This document shows positions 8,784 to 16,087 of a stretch of DNA of 64,000 nt, in pieces. The position numbers and the translations under genes are program-made. Every line of letters starts with the position of its first letter. Position 1 is the first letter of the stretch. The notes under the pieces were generated by a model, which saw nothing but the letters and a program-made list of their open reading frames with translations, was not told where the DNA came from and made no database searches. Source of the DNA: Catellatospora sp. IY07-71 (lineage in GTDB: Bacteria > Actinomycetota > Actinomycetes > Mycobacteriales > Micromonosporaceae); the NCBI RefSeq assembly GCF_018326265.1, contig NZ_AP023360.1:6445001-6509000 (forward strand), written 5' to 3'.

Positions 8784-8797
8784 CTAATGCGCATTAG
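8784..8797. promoter_or_regulatory. LacI-type operator O1
   Basis: CTAATGCGCATTAG is a perfect 14-bp palindrome with the central CG typical of LacI-family operators. It lies 21 bases upstream of the LacI gene start and is likely bound by that protein. Its centre is exactly 100 bp from that of the second site. Confidence 0.75.
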
Positions 8798-8883
8798 TTG
8801 TTGCGGTGAGATGACATCCTGCGGACGATCCGCCGCTTCGTCAAGCCCCGAAAGCAAAATCGATCGCACGGGAAGTTCCTGAA

Positions 8884-8897
8884 CTAATTCGTATTAG
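8884..8897. promoter_or_regulatory. LacI-type operator O2
   Basis: CTAATTCGTATTAG is a near-perfect palindrome (one mismatched pair) of the same design as the 8784 site. It lies 77 bases upstream of the beta-propeller gene. The pair brackets the divergent promoter region and could support looping. Confidence 0.72.
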
Positions 8898-8974
8898 CCC
8901 CTTGACGGCCGATCCGCGCGAGCCCGAGACTCACCGTTACTTTCGGTCATCCCCATCGATGGGAGGCAACACCG

Positions 8975-9958
8975 ATGAACCCGTCCCTCAGCCGCCGGCA
9001 GCTCCTGGCCGCAGGGGCCGCCGCGGCGGCCGGTGGGCTCGGCGCCGCAGCCCTCGGCGCCCCCGCCCACGCCGGCCCCGCCGGCTTCCCGACGTATCGG
9101 TACCTCGGGACCCCGTTCACCAAGGCCAACCTGCGCTACAACCCCACCAACGAGCTGATCTTCCCGTGCATCCGCGGGGTGTACGACAAGATCAGCTCAC
9201 CGCTGGGCAGGTACTACCTGTACTACGCGCCCCACGACGCGCCCGGCGGCATCTGCCTGGCCTACGGCGACTCGCTGTCCGGCCAGTTCACCGAGTACCC
9301 GAACAACCCGATCGTGTCCAACGTCTGGTCGCCGCACTACTCCGTCAGCCACGTGTCCAGCCCGCACGTCATCTGGAACGCCGCGAACAGCAAGTTCTAC
9401 ATGTACTTCCACGGCGAGAACAACACGACGCGGATGGCCTGGTCGACCGACGGCGTCAACTTCACCTACTTCGGGCGGGTGCTGCACACCGGCGTCATCC
9501 CCGGCTCGACGGAGACGTCGTACGCCCGCGTCTTCGAGCACGCCGTGCCCGGCCTGGGCAACAAGTACGTCATGGTGTTCATGGGCGTCACCAACGGCAC
9601 CCGCAAGATCTTCTGGGGCTGGTCGGCCGACGGCAAGACCTTCTCCTTCGACCCCACGCCGCTGGTCACCCCCGGCCCGGACGGGCAGACCGACATCGCC
9701 GCGCCGCACCTGCTCAAGCGCAACAACACGACGTACGTCGTCTACCACGGCAACGGCGGCGACATGTTCCTCACCGAGGTCGGCAACAGCTTCGACCGCG
9801 AGGTGCACCTCGGCGTCTTCCACGCGGCCATGGACGCCTGGCCCGACCGCGGGCGGGCGGCGGCAGCCAGCTTCGGCACCGACGGCGGCGTGCAGTACAT
9901 GTTCTACGAGGCAGGCCCGCGCCTCGACGGCACCATCGCGGTCGCGCGCGTGGTGTGA
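8975..9958 (+). CDS. Tat-exported five-bladed beta-propeller glycosidase-like protein
   Basis: This 327-residue secreted protein has a twin-arginine signal (SRRQLLAAG with an Ala-rich segment, cleavage after AHA near residue 33). The mature part has repeated aromatic/Gly blades (YYLYYAPHD, KFYMYFHGE, TYVVYHGNGG, VQYMFYEAG) like GH32/GH43/GH117-type beta-propellers. I cannot assign catalytic acids or a GH family with confidence. GGGAGG precedes ATG 8975. It is divergent from the LacI operon and shares its operators, so it probably releases the sugar that the importer takes up. Confidence 0.75.
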   Translation: MNPSLSRRQLLAAGAAAAAGGLGAAALGAPAHAGPAGFPTYRYLGTPFTKANLRYNPTNELIFPCIRGVYDKISSPLGRYYLYYAPHDAPGGICLAYGDSLSGQFTEYPNNPIVSNVWSPHYSVSHVSSPHVIWNAANSKFYMYFHGENNTTRMAWSTDGVNFTYFGRVLHTGVIPGSTETSYARVFEHAVPGLGNKYVMVFMGVTNGTRKIFWGWSADGKTFSFDPTPLVTPGPDGQTDIAAPHLLKRNNTTYVVYHGNGGDMFLTEVGNSFDREVHLGVFHAAMDAWPDRGRAAAASFGTDGGVQYMFYEAGPRLDGTIAVARVV

Positions 9959-9988
9959 CGGCTGGGCGCGCGTGCCCGAACGCTTGAA

Positions 9989-10033
9989 AGCCCCTGGTGG
10001 GCGGACCCGGAGAGGGTCTGACCACCAGGGGCT
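9989..10033. terminator. Bidirectional terminator hairpin
   Basis: AGCCCCTGGTGG (9989-10000) pairs perfectly with CCACCAGGGGCT (10022-10033), with extra inner pairing. It sits between the convergent beta-propeller and kinase genes; there is no clear U-tract on either side. Confidence 0.75.
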
Positions 10034-10037
10034 CGGT

Positions 10038-11261
10038 TCACGGCCTGCCCTTGGGTTTCGGCTTCGGCTTGCCCTTGACGTCGGCCGGGGCGGGGTGGGA
10101 CACCGGCTGCGGCGCCATGCGCTGCGCGGCGGGTGCGGGCACGGGTGACGGCGCACCGGTGCGGCCGGAGACGTCCTGGCAGCGCTGGTCGCCGGTAGCG
10201 CAGTATCCGCCGTCGGCGGGAGTGAAGCGGGCCGCGGTCTCCTCCGGCACACCGGCGGCGACCATGGTCGCGGTGAGGCCGAAGGTGAGCAGCGCCCCGG
10301 CGACCAGGACGGGCGTACGCTCCCACCAGTTCAGCTCCGGGCGCCCCGGCGGGACCGAGGTCGCCGGCACGGGTGCGCGGGTGATCGCCAGAAGCCGGGT
10401 GAGGTCTCCCGTCACCCGGTCCGCCGCGGGCACCGGTGGCAGGGACACGCCCTCGCCGAGTTCTGCGGCGATCTCCGCAGCGGTCGGCCGGTCCTCCGGC
10501 TTCTTGGCCAGGCACGCCAGGTACAGCTCCCGCACGCTGCCGGGCAGGCCGGGCAGCGGCGGCAGGTCTCGGGGCGGCTCCAGCACGTGGTCGCGCAGCC
10601 GCTGGGTCGGCGTGGTCTCCCGCCACGGCAGCTGTCCGGTCAGGCAGCGGTAGAAGACGATGCCCAGGGCGTACACGTCGCAGGCGGGGGTCACCGCGCT
10701 CGTGCCCGCCACCCGCTCGGGGGCGATGTAGTCGATGGTGCCGACCAGCTCGTCGTCGGCGTCGGCGGTGCCCGCGAGCGTGCAGATGCCGAAGTCGAGC
10801 ACCTTCACGCCGCGGGCGGTGAGCATGACGTTGGCGGGGGTGACGTCGCGGTGGACCACCCCCCGAGCGTGCGCGGCGGCCAGCGCGGCGGCCGTCTCCG
10901 CGGTGATCCGGGCGGTACGCGGCCAGCCCAGTCCCGCCGGATGCGCGTGCAGCGTCTGGAGCAGGGTGACCCCGTCCACCAGCTCCATGACGAGGTAGGG
11001 CCGCGCCTGCCCGGCGACGTGCTCGCCGTAGTCGTAGACCTGGGTGATGTGCGGGTGCTGCAGGTTGGCCGCGGCGAGCGCCTCAGTGCGCAGCAGGCGC
11101 AGGCCGTCCGGCCGGGCGCCGACGGCGGGCGACAGCATCTTCACGGCCACGGGGCGATGCAGGATCTCGTCGTACGCGCGCCAGACCACCGCCATGCCGC
11201 CCGCGCCGATGCGCTCCAGCAGGCGGTAGCGGTCGCCGAGCACGGTGGGTTGATCTTTCAC
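10038..11261 (-). CDS. Membrane-anchored Ser/Thr protein kinase (PknB type)
   Basis: This 407-residue Hanks-type kinase has a Gly-rich loop IGAGGMAVVW (near 18), lysine in AVKML, catalytic loop HRDVTPANVM, DFG and the APE-equivalent APERVAG, so it should be active. One membrane segment (VLVAGALLTFGLTATMVAAG, about 315-335) separates it from a short outer tail with two Cys (GGYCATGDQRCQD) and a C-terminal Lys/Pro-rich end. There are no PASTA repeats. The start is GTG 11261, chosen because the kinase domain begins ten codons later; no strong ribosome site is visible. The target is unknown. Confidence 0.88.
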   Translation of the reverse strand: MKDQPTVLGDRYRLLERIGAGGMAVVWRAYDEILHRPVAVKMLSPAVGARPDGLRLLRTEALAAANLQHPHITQVYDYGEHVAGQARPYLVMELVDGVTLLQTLHAHPAGLGWPRTARITAETAAALAAAHARGVVHRDVTPANVMLTARGVKVLDFGICTLAGTADADDELVGTIDYIAPERVAGTSAVTPACDVYALGIVFYRCLTGQLPWRETTPTQRLRDHVLEPPRDLPPLPGLPGSVRELYLACLAKKPEDRPTAAEIAAELGEGVSLPPVPAADRVTGDLTRLLAITRAPVPATSVPPGRPELNWWERTPVLVAGALLTFGLTATMVAAGVPEETAARFTPADGGYCATGDQRCQDVSGRTGAPSPVPAPAAQRMAPQPVSHPAPADVKGKPKPKPKGRP

Positions 11262-11383
11262 AACGCGCCAATACCCGGCATCAGGTGCGGATAACGCGAT
11301 CCGGCGCGGGCGCCAGCACGTAGTCCGCCATGACCCTCGCCGTCCCATCGGGACCAGGCTCGGCCAAGTCCCTCCGCGCCAGC

Positions 11384-11423
11384 CCACAACTTCTGGGTTG
11401 TATCTACAACCCAGAAGTTGTGG
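11384..11423. repeat. Perfect 40-bp palindrome upstream of kinase
   Basis: Arm CCACAACTTCTGGGTTGTA (11384-11402) and its exact complement (11405-11423) are separated by only two bases. It lies 123 bases upstream of the kinase start, within a 464-base stretch without a gene between the divergent kinase and pectate lyase. It has no U-tract, so an operator, a cruciform or a bidirectional attenuator is as likely as a terminator. Confidence 0.85.
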
Positions 11424-11554
11424 TCCCGCACCATTTACTCTTCCACCTGTCGGCAGGTCCACCGGCCATCTCGCCTGCGCCGACCCATCGCCACGGTGGT
11501 CGCAGCGTGCCAGTTCAATTCCGATCACACCCGCCGAAACAACACGATGAAGCC

Positions 11555-11610
11555 TGCAACAAATCTGCAAACGTCAACCCTTGCTAGCGGGCAAGCGCTT
11601 TCCAGAGACT
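11555..11610 (+). promoter_or_regulatory. Pectate lyase promoter with AAGCGCTT operator
   Basis: The stretch begins TGCAACAAATCTGC and includes a -35 TTGCTA (11581-11586), the LacI/CRE-like operator GCAAGCGCTTTCC (11591-11603) in an 18-base spacer, and a weak -10 GAGACT (11605-11610). Its organisation and much of its sequence recur at 14890-14945 before the sulfotransferase gene. The start codon it serves is 115 bases downstream. Confidence 0.7.
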
Positions 11611-11725
11611 GGAGCGCAGCGACGTTCCGGGTTCTCTCCGGGCGAGGACCCTCGTGCGTCATCACGCCCCGCGGCGTACGACCGGCATTCGGTGCCGCGT
11701 ACGCCGACGACAGCTTGGGAGACAC

Positions 11726-13303
11726 ATGAGAGTCACAACGTCCGCCGCGGCCGTCGCGCTGGCGGCCGCGGCGGTGCTCGCACTGCCCGCGCCCGCGGCG
11801 CTGGCCGCGCCGACCCGGTACGAGGCCGAGACCTCGCCCGCCGTCTGCGTCGGCACGATCGACAGCAACTGGTCCGGGTTCTCGGGCAGCGGCTTCTGCA
11901 ACGGCACCAACTCCACCAGCGGCTACGTGCAGTTCACGGTCAGCGCGTTCGCCGCGGGCAGCGCGACGGTCGGCGTCCGCTTCGCCAACGGGACCACCAC
12001 CGCCCGCCCCGCCTCGCTGGTGGTAAACGGCGCGACCGTGCAGAGCGTCTCGTTCGAGGGCACCGGCACCTGGGACGCCTGGACCACGAAGACGCTGACC
12101 GTGAACGTCAACGCGGGCAGCAACACGATCCGGCTCAGCCCCACCACCTCGGGCGGTCTGGCGAACGTGGACCACCTCGAGTTCGAGGTCGGCAGCACGC
12201 CGCCGCCCACGAACGCCCTGTATGTGGCCACCAACGGCAATGACTCGAACGCGGGCACGCTGAGCGCGCCGCTGCGCACCGTGCAGCGAGCGGTGGACCT
12301 GGCTCAGGCCGGCTACACCATCTACCTGCGCGGCGGGACGTACGCGCCGAGCACCAACATCCAGCTGCTCAAGAACGGCACGTCGAGCCAGCCGATCACC
12401 CTGCGCAGCTACAACGGCGAGCGGGCGATCATCGACGGCGAGAACATGCCGTACACCCCGGGTGCGCTGGACTCCTCGATCCCGCGCGCGGACCGCGGCG
12501 CGATCCACATCGAGGGCGACTGGTGGCGCCTCGTCGGGCTGGAGATCATCAACGGGCCGTACGGCGTCTTCGGCCTGGACACCAACAACAGCGTGTTCGA
12601 GCGCCTGGTCACCCGGGACAACTACGAGAGCGGCCTGCACCTGCAGGGCTCGTCGAGCAACAACCTGGTGCTGAACCTCGACGCGTACGGCAACCGCGAC
12701 CCGCGCAAGAACGGGGAGAGCGCCGACGGCCTGGCCATCAAGGAGGGCTCCGGCAGCGGCAACGTGGTGCGCGGCGTGCGGCTGTGGAACAACTCCGACG
12801 ACGGGCTGGACTTCTGGATGTTCCAGTCGCCGATCCTGCTGGAGAACAGCCTGGCCTGGGGCAACGGCTTCAACCGGTGGAACCTGCCGAACTACACCGG
12901 TGACGGCAACGGGTTCAAGCTGGGCGGCAACGCGGTCTCCGCGAGCCACACCGTGCGCAACAGCATGACCTGGGACAACGCGGTCGGCGGGTTCATCGAC
13001 AACAACAACCCGGGCCAGCACGTGATCGACCACTGCACCGCCTGGGACAACCCGGGCACCGGTTTCAACTTCAACCGCTCCGACAGCACGCTGACGAAGA
13101 ACCTGGCCGTGGCCAACGGCACGGCGGTGTCGCTGGGCTCGAACTCCAGCGGCTCGGGCAACTCGTGGGACCTGGGCGGCAGCTGGTCGTTCCAGAGCAC
13201 CAGCCCGAGCACCATCACCGGGCCGCGTAACGCCGACGGCTCGATCCCCTCCTCCACGTTCCTGCGCCCGAGCAACGGCGCCGACGTGGGAGCCCGCTTC
13301 TAG
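11726..13303 (+). CDS. Secreted CBM35-pectate lyase (PL9-like)
   Basis: This 525-residue exported enzyme probably cleaves polygalacturonate by beta-elimination. It has a Sec signal (MRVTTSAAAVALAAAAVLAL, cleavage after ALA near 28), then a CBM35-type module beginning RYEAE (about 31-155), a short Pro linker, and a right-handed parallel beta-helix opening with the DUF1565-like ALYVATNGNDSNAGTLSAPL and continuing through Asn-rich coils typical of PL9. ATG 11726 has GGGAG upstream; the longer frame from 11654 overlaps only leader. A LacI-type operator lies in its promoter, suggesting induction by a pectin-derived sugar. Confidence 0.85.
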   Translation: MRVTTSAAAVALAAAAVLALPAPAALAAPTRYEAETSPAVCVGTIDSNWSGFSGSGFCNGTNSTSGYVQFTVSAFAAGSATVGVRFANGTTTARPASLVVNGATVQSVSFEGTGTWDAWTTKTLTVNVNAGSNTIRLSPTTSGGLANVDHLEFEVGSTPPPTNALYVATNGNDSNAGTLSAPLRTVQRAVDLAQAGYTIYLRGGTYAPSTNIQLLKNGTSSQPITLRSYNGERAIIDGENMPYTPGALDSSIPRADRGAIHIEGDWWRLVGLEIINGPYGVFGLDTNNSVFERLVTRDNYESGLHLQGSSSNNLVLNLDAYGNRDPRKNGESADGLAIKEGSGSGNVVRGVRLWNNSDDGLDFWMFQSPILLENSLAWGNGFNRWNLPNYTGDGNGFKLGGNAVSASHTVRNSMTWDNAVGGFIDNNNPGQHVIDHCTAWDNPGTGFNFNRSDSTLTKNLAVANGTAVSLGSNSSGSGNSWDLGGSWSFQSTSPSTITGPRNADGSIPSSTFLRPSNGADVGARF

Positions 13304-13335
13304 CCGCGGCGGACCGGCGCAGCCGGGCACAGGCC

Positions 13336-13369
13336 GGCGGGTCGCCCGGCGCCCCCTGGGCGACCCGCC
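13336..13369 (+). terminator. Terminator-like hairpin after pectate lyase
   Basis: GGCGGGTCGCCC (13336-13347) pairs perfectly with GGGCGACCCGCC (13358-13369). It lies 33 bases after the lyase stop. The following ~100 bases (13390-13460) are AT-rich for this genome and probably carry the promoter of the SGNH gene. Confidence 0.7.
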
Positions 13370-13529
13370 GCTTCCCGCCGCACCGGACGGGCCTTTTTAA
13401 TCAGCCGATCCGTCAACCACGTCGATAGATTCGGATATCTACATATTACGTATTTATTGGCATGGTGGTCCCGGTGGCGGGACGCCCCCGCCGCGTCCCC
13501 CTTCTCGGGAATCGACGGAGGTTCCACAA

Positions 13530-14780
13530 GTGATGATCAAACGTAGGCGTGTCGTGGCGGGGCTGGCCGGTCTCGGCCTGGCCGCGGCGAGCCTGGTCGC
13601 GGCGGCCGGCCCGGCTTCGGGCGGGATCCCGCCGCGGTGGGTGGGGACCTGGGGGACCGCCCTGACCGCGCCGAGCCTGGCCAACACGGGCAGCAGCCTC
13701 AACGGGTTCGCCGACCAGTCGATCCGGCAGATCGTGCGGGTGTCGCTGGGCGGTGAGCAGGTCCGGCTGCGGTTCACCAACGCGTACGGCACCGGCCCGC
13801 TCACGATCGGCCACGCCACCGTCGGCCTGCCCGCCGCGCCGGGCTCGCCGACGCTGCAGGCGGGGTCGGTCCGGGAGGTCACCTTCAACGGCGGGTCGGC
13901 GTCGGCGACCGTGTACAAGGGTGCGGAGGTGCTGTCCGACCCGGTCGACCTGCCGGTGGCGGGCACGTCCGAGCTCGCGGTGACGATCTACCTGCCGACC
14001 CCGACCGGTGCCACCTCCTGGCACTGGACGGCACGGCAGACCTCGTACGTCTACGCCGGGGACCGGGCCGCCGACACCGACGGCACCGGCCAGACGGCTG
14101 CGTACAACCACTTCTACTACCTGGCCGGGGTCGAGGTCTCGACCAAGACCGGCCTGGGCACGGTCGTGGTGCTGGGCGACTCGATCTCCGACGGGTCGGG
14201 CTCGACGCTGGGCGCGAACACCCGCTGGCCGGACTACCTCGCCACGCGGATCAACAGCACCTGGCCCGCTCTCGGCGACCCCGGTGTGATCAACGTGGCC
14301 CTCGCGGGCAACCAGGTCACCAAGGACGGGCTGGCCATCAACAGCCCGGCCCTGGGCAACAGCGCCCTGGCCCGCCTCGACGACGACGTGTTCAACCAGC
14401 CCGGCGTGCGCAGCGTGTTCGTCGAGCTGGGCATCAACGACGTGCACCTGTCCGGCTTCACCGCCGAACAGGTCATCGCCGGGCTCGGCCAGCTCGCGGC
14501 GCAGGCCGAGGCCCACGGGCTGCGCACCGTCGTGGCCACCCTCGGCCCGTTCGAGGGCTACGCGACGTGGACGCCGGAGAAGGAGGCCGTCCGGCAGGCG
14601 GTCAACACGTGGCTGCGCGGCGACACCGGGTTCGACGGGCTGGTCGACTTCGACCAGATCCTGCGCGACCCGGCCAACCCGAGCAAGGTCCTGCCCGCCT
14701 ACGACAGCGGCGACCACATCCACCCCAACGACACCGGCGCCCAGGCCCTGGCCAACGCCGTGCCGCTCTGGCTGCTCTGA
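13530..14780 (+). CDS. Secreted SGNH/GDSL esterase
   Basis: This 416-residue exported hydrolase has an N-terminal signal (RRRVVAGLAGLGLAAASLVAAAG), a beta-rich N-domain starting PPRWVGTWGTALTAP, then an SGNH fold: block I VVVLGDSISDGSG (Ser nucleophile), block II Gly/Asn in ALAGNQ, block III GIND and block V DHIHPND (Asp/His). It is probably an acetyl esterase of pectin or other plant polysaccharide, given the lyase upstream; a lipase role cannot be excluded. GTG 13530 sits 8 bases after GGAGG; ATG 13533 is the alternative. Confidence 0.85.
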   Translation: MMIKRRRVVAGLAGLGLAAASLVAAAGPASGGIPPRWVGTWGTALTAPSLANTGSSLNGFADQSIRQIVRVSLGGEQVRLRFTNAYGTGPLTIGHATVGLPAAPGSPTLQAGSVREVTFNGGSASATVYKGAEVLSDPVDLPVAGTSELAVTIYLPTPTGATSWHWTARQTSYVYAGDRAADTDGTGQTAAYNHFYYLAGVEVSTKTGLGTVVVLGDSISDGSGSTLGANTRWPDYLATRINSTWPALGDPGVINVALAGNQVTKDGLAINSPALGNSALARLDDDVFNQPGVRSVFVELGINDVHLSGFTAEQVIAGLGQLAAQAEAHGLRTVVATLGPFEGYATWTPEKEAVRQAVNTWLRGDTGFDGLVDFDQILRDPANPSKVLPAYDSGDHIHPNDTGAQALANAVPLWLL

Positions 14781-14790
14781 TCGAACACCC

Positions 14791-14836
14791 GTGAGCAGGG
14801 GTCCCACCGCGCTGACACGGTGGGAGCCCTGCTCAC
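14791..14836 (+). terminator. Terminator hairpin after SGNH esterase
   Basis: Arms 14791-14809 and 14818-14836 pair over 19 positions with one mismatch. The core GTCCCACC/GGTGGGAGC resembles the hairpins at 31686 and 52165. Confidence 0.75.
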
Positions 14837-14889
14837 GGCTGAGCGTGTCGGAAATTGCGGATTGGCACGGTCCGCGGGGTTTGATGGCA

Positions 14890-14945
14890 TGCAACAAATC
14901 TGCGAATGCAAATACTTGTTCGAGGAAAGCGCTTACCCGTAGCGT
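14890..14945 (+). promoter_or_regulatory. Promoter with GGAAAGCGCTTACC operator
   Basis: It starts TGCAACAAATCTGC like the pectate lyase promoter and has -35 TTGTTC (14916-14921), an 18-base spacer holding the operator GGAAAGCGCTTACC (14924-14937), and -10 TAGCGT (14940-14945). Predicted transcription start is near 14952, directly before two hairpins. It should drive the sulfotransferase/ABC exporter unit or a small RNA. Confidence 0.68.
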
Positions 14946-14951
14946 GGGCGA

Positions 14952-15024
14952 CGTGGCTCGGTCTCCTGCCCGAGACCGAGAAGTGCAGATGAGGGCGGCC
15001 GGCATGCCGCCCTCATCTTCTTCC
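14952..15024 (+). ncRNA. Candidate small RNA or attenuator leader
   Basis: From the predicted start near 14952 the transcript folds into two perfect hairpins. The first has stem CTCGGTCTC with GAGACCGAG (14957-14980). The second has a 12-bp stem GATGAGGGCGGC with GCCGCCCTCATC (14988-15017) followed by the pyrimidine tail TTCTTCC, which looks like an intrinsic terminator. The sulfotransferase ATG is only 20 bases after the second hairpin and lacks a good ribosome site. The ~70-nt product is either a free small RNA or an attenuating 5' leader. This is inference from sequence only. Confidence 0.5.
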
Positions 15025-15037
15025 CTGGACGGTGTGG

Positions 15038-16087
15038 ATGGCCGAGCTGCGCGCACTGGTGGACCGGAGCAAGCCCTACCCCCTGGCGGTGGCGAGCCCC
15101 GCCGACCTCCGCTGCGAGCCGGTGGCCTCCGTCGATCCCCGGGTCGTGATGACCGATCCGGCATACAGCCTGTACTGCCTGGACCACGACGATCGCCGTG
15201 CCCTGTTCACCAGGACCGGCACCGACCCGGCCCGCGCCCCGTTCTACTTCCTCGCCCAGTACGAGCAGGCCACCGAGGTCGTCGCGCTGTCCTATGACGA
15301 GCTGCACGCCTTGCCGACTCCGGAACCGCGCGGGGTGTTCCTCCACTCCACGGGCCGCTGCGGCTCGACCCTGGTCGCCGCCGCGCTCGCCGGGCCGGGC
15401 GGCCTGGTGGGGGTGTCCGAACCCGACGCGCTCACCCAGCTGGTCGCCCTCGCCCCCCGGCTGGCCGAGGGCGAGCTGCGCGAGCTGGCCCGCAGCTGCG
15501 TACGGGTGCTGTCGCGGGGACGCCCGGTGGTGATCAAGCCGCGCAGCTTCGTCATCGAGCTGGCCGCGCTGCTGCACGAGGAGTGCCCCGCGTTCGCCGC
15601 CGTCTTCCTCTACCGCGACCCGCTGGCCTGGGCGCGTTCCACCGCGCGGGCCTTCGCCGCCTACGACCCGGCACTGGTTACCGACCCGGCGGCGGTGCAG
15701 GACCGGCTCGGCACGCTGATCCCGCTGGTCGCCCGGTGGCGCGGCCGGACCAGGCGGCTGCTGTCGCCCGAGGAGGTGATGGCCTGCCAGTGGGTGTCGC
15801 AGCTGGAACGCGCGCTGGCGCTGCGGCACCGGGGCGTCGACCTGTTCACCGCGACGTACGAGGACCTGCAGGCCGACCCGCACGCCGTGCTCGCGGCGCT
15901 GTTCGCGCACTGCGGGCTGCCCGCCCCGGACGGGCTGGACCCGATCCTGGCCGAGGACGCGCAGGCCGGGACCGCGCTGTCCCGCGCGGCCACGTCCGCC
16001 CGCGACGGGTCCGGCGACGCCGCCCTGTTCGATGAAGCCGCGCTGACCAGTGCCGTGGCCGGGCTGTGGGTGGAGGCGCTGCGGTGA
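15038..16087 (+). CDS. Sulfotransferase-like P-loop protein
   Basis: This 349-residue protein resembles PAPS-dependent sulfotransferases (Sulfotransfer_3 type). It has a 5'-phosphosulfate-binding P-loop HSTGRCGSTLVAAAL near residue 108 and a 3'-phosphate motif FLYRDPLAWARST near 190. It would sulfate a small molecule or glycan. ATG 15038 is preferred over GTG 15032; neither has a strong ribosome site. Its stop overlaps the ABC exporter start as GTGA, so the three plus-strand genes form one unit. Its link to the NRPS product is inferred from position and a shared operator type. Confidence 0.75.
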   Translation: MAELRALVDRSKPYPLAVASPADLRCEPVASVDPRVVMTDPAYSLYCLDHDDRRALFTRTGTDPARAPFYFLAQYEQATEVVALSYDELHALPTPEPRGVFLHSTGRCGSTLVAAALAGPGGLVGVSEPDALTQLVALAPRLAEGELRELARSCVRVLSRGRPVVIKPRSFVIELAALLHEECPAFAAVFLYRDPLAWARSTARAFAAYDPALVTDPAAVQDRLGTLIPLVARWRGRTRRLLSPEEVMACQWVSQLERALALRHRGVDLFTATYEDLQADPHAVLAALFAHCGLPAPDGLDPILAEDAQAGTALSRAATSARDGSGDAALFDEAALTSAVAGLWVEALR

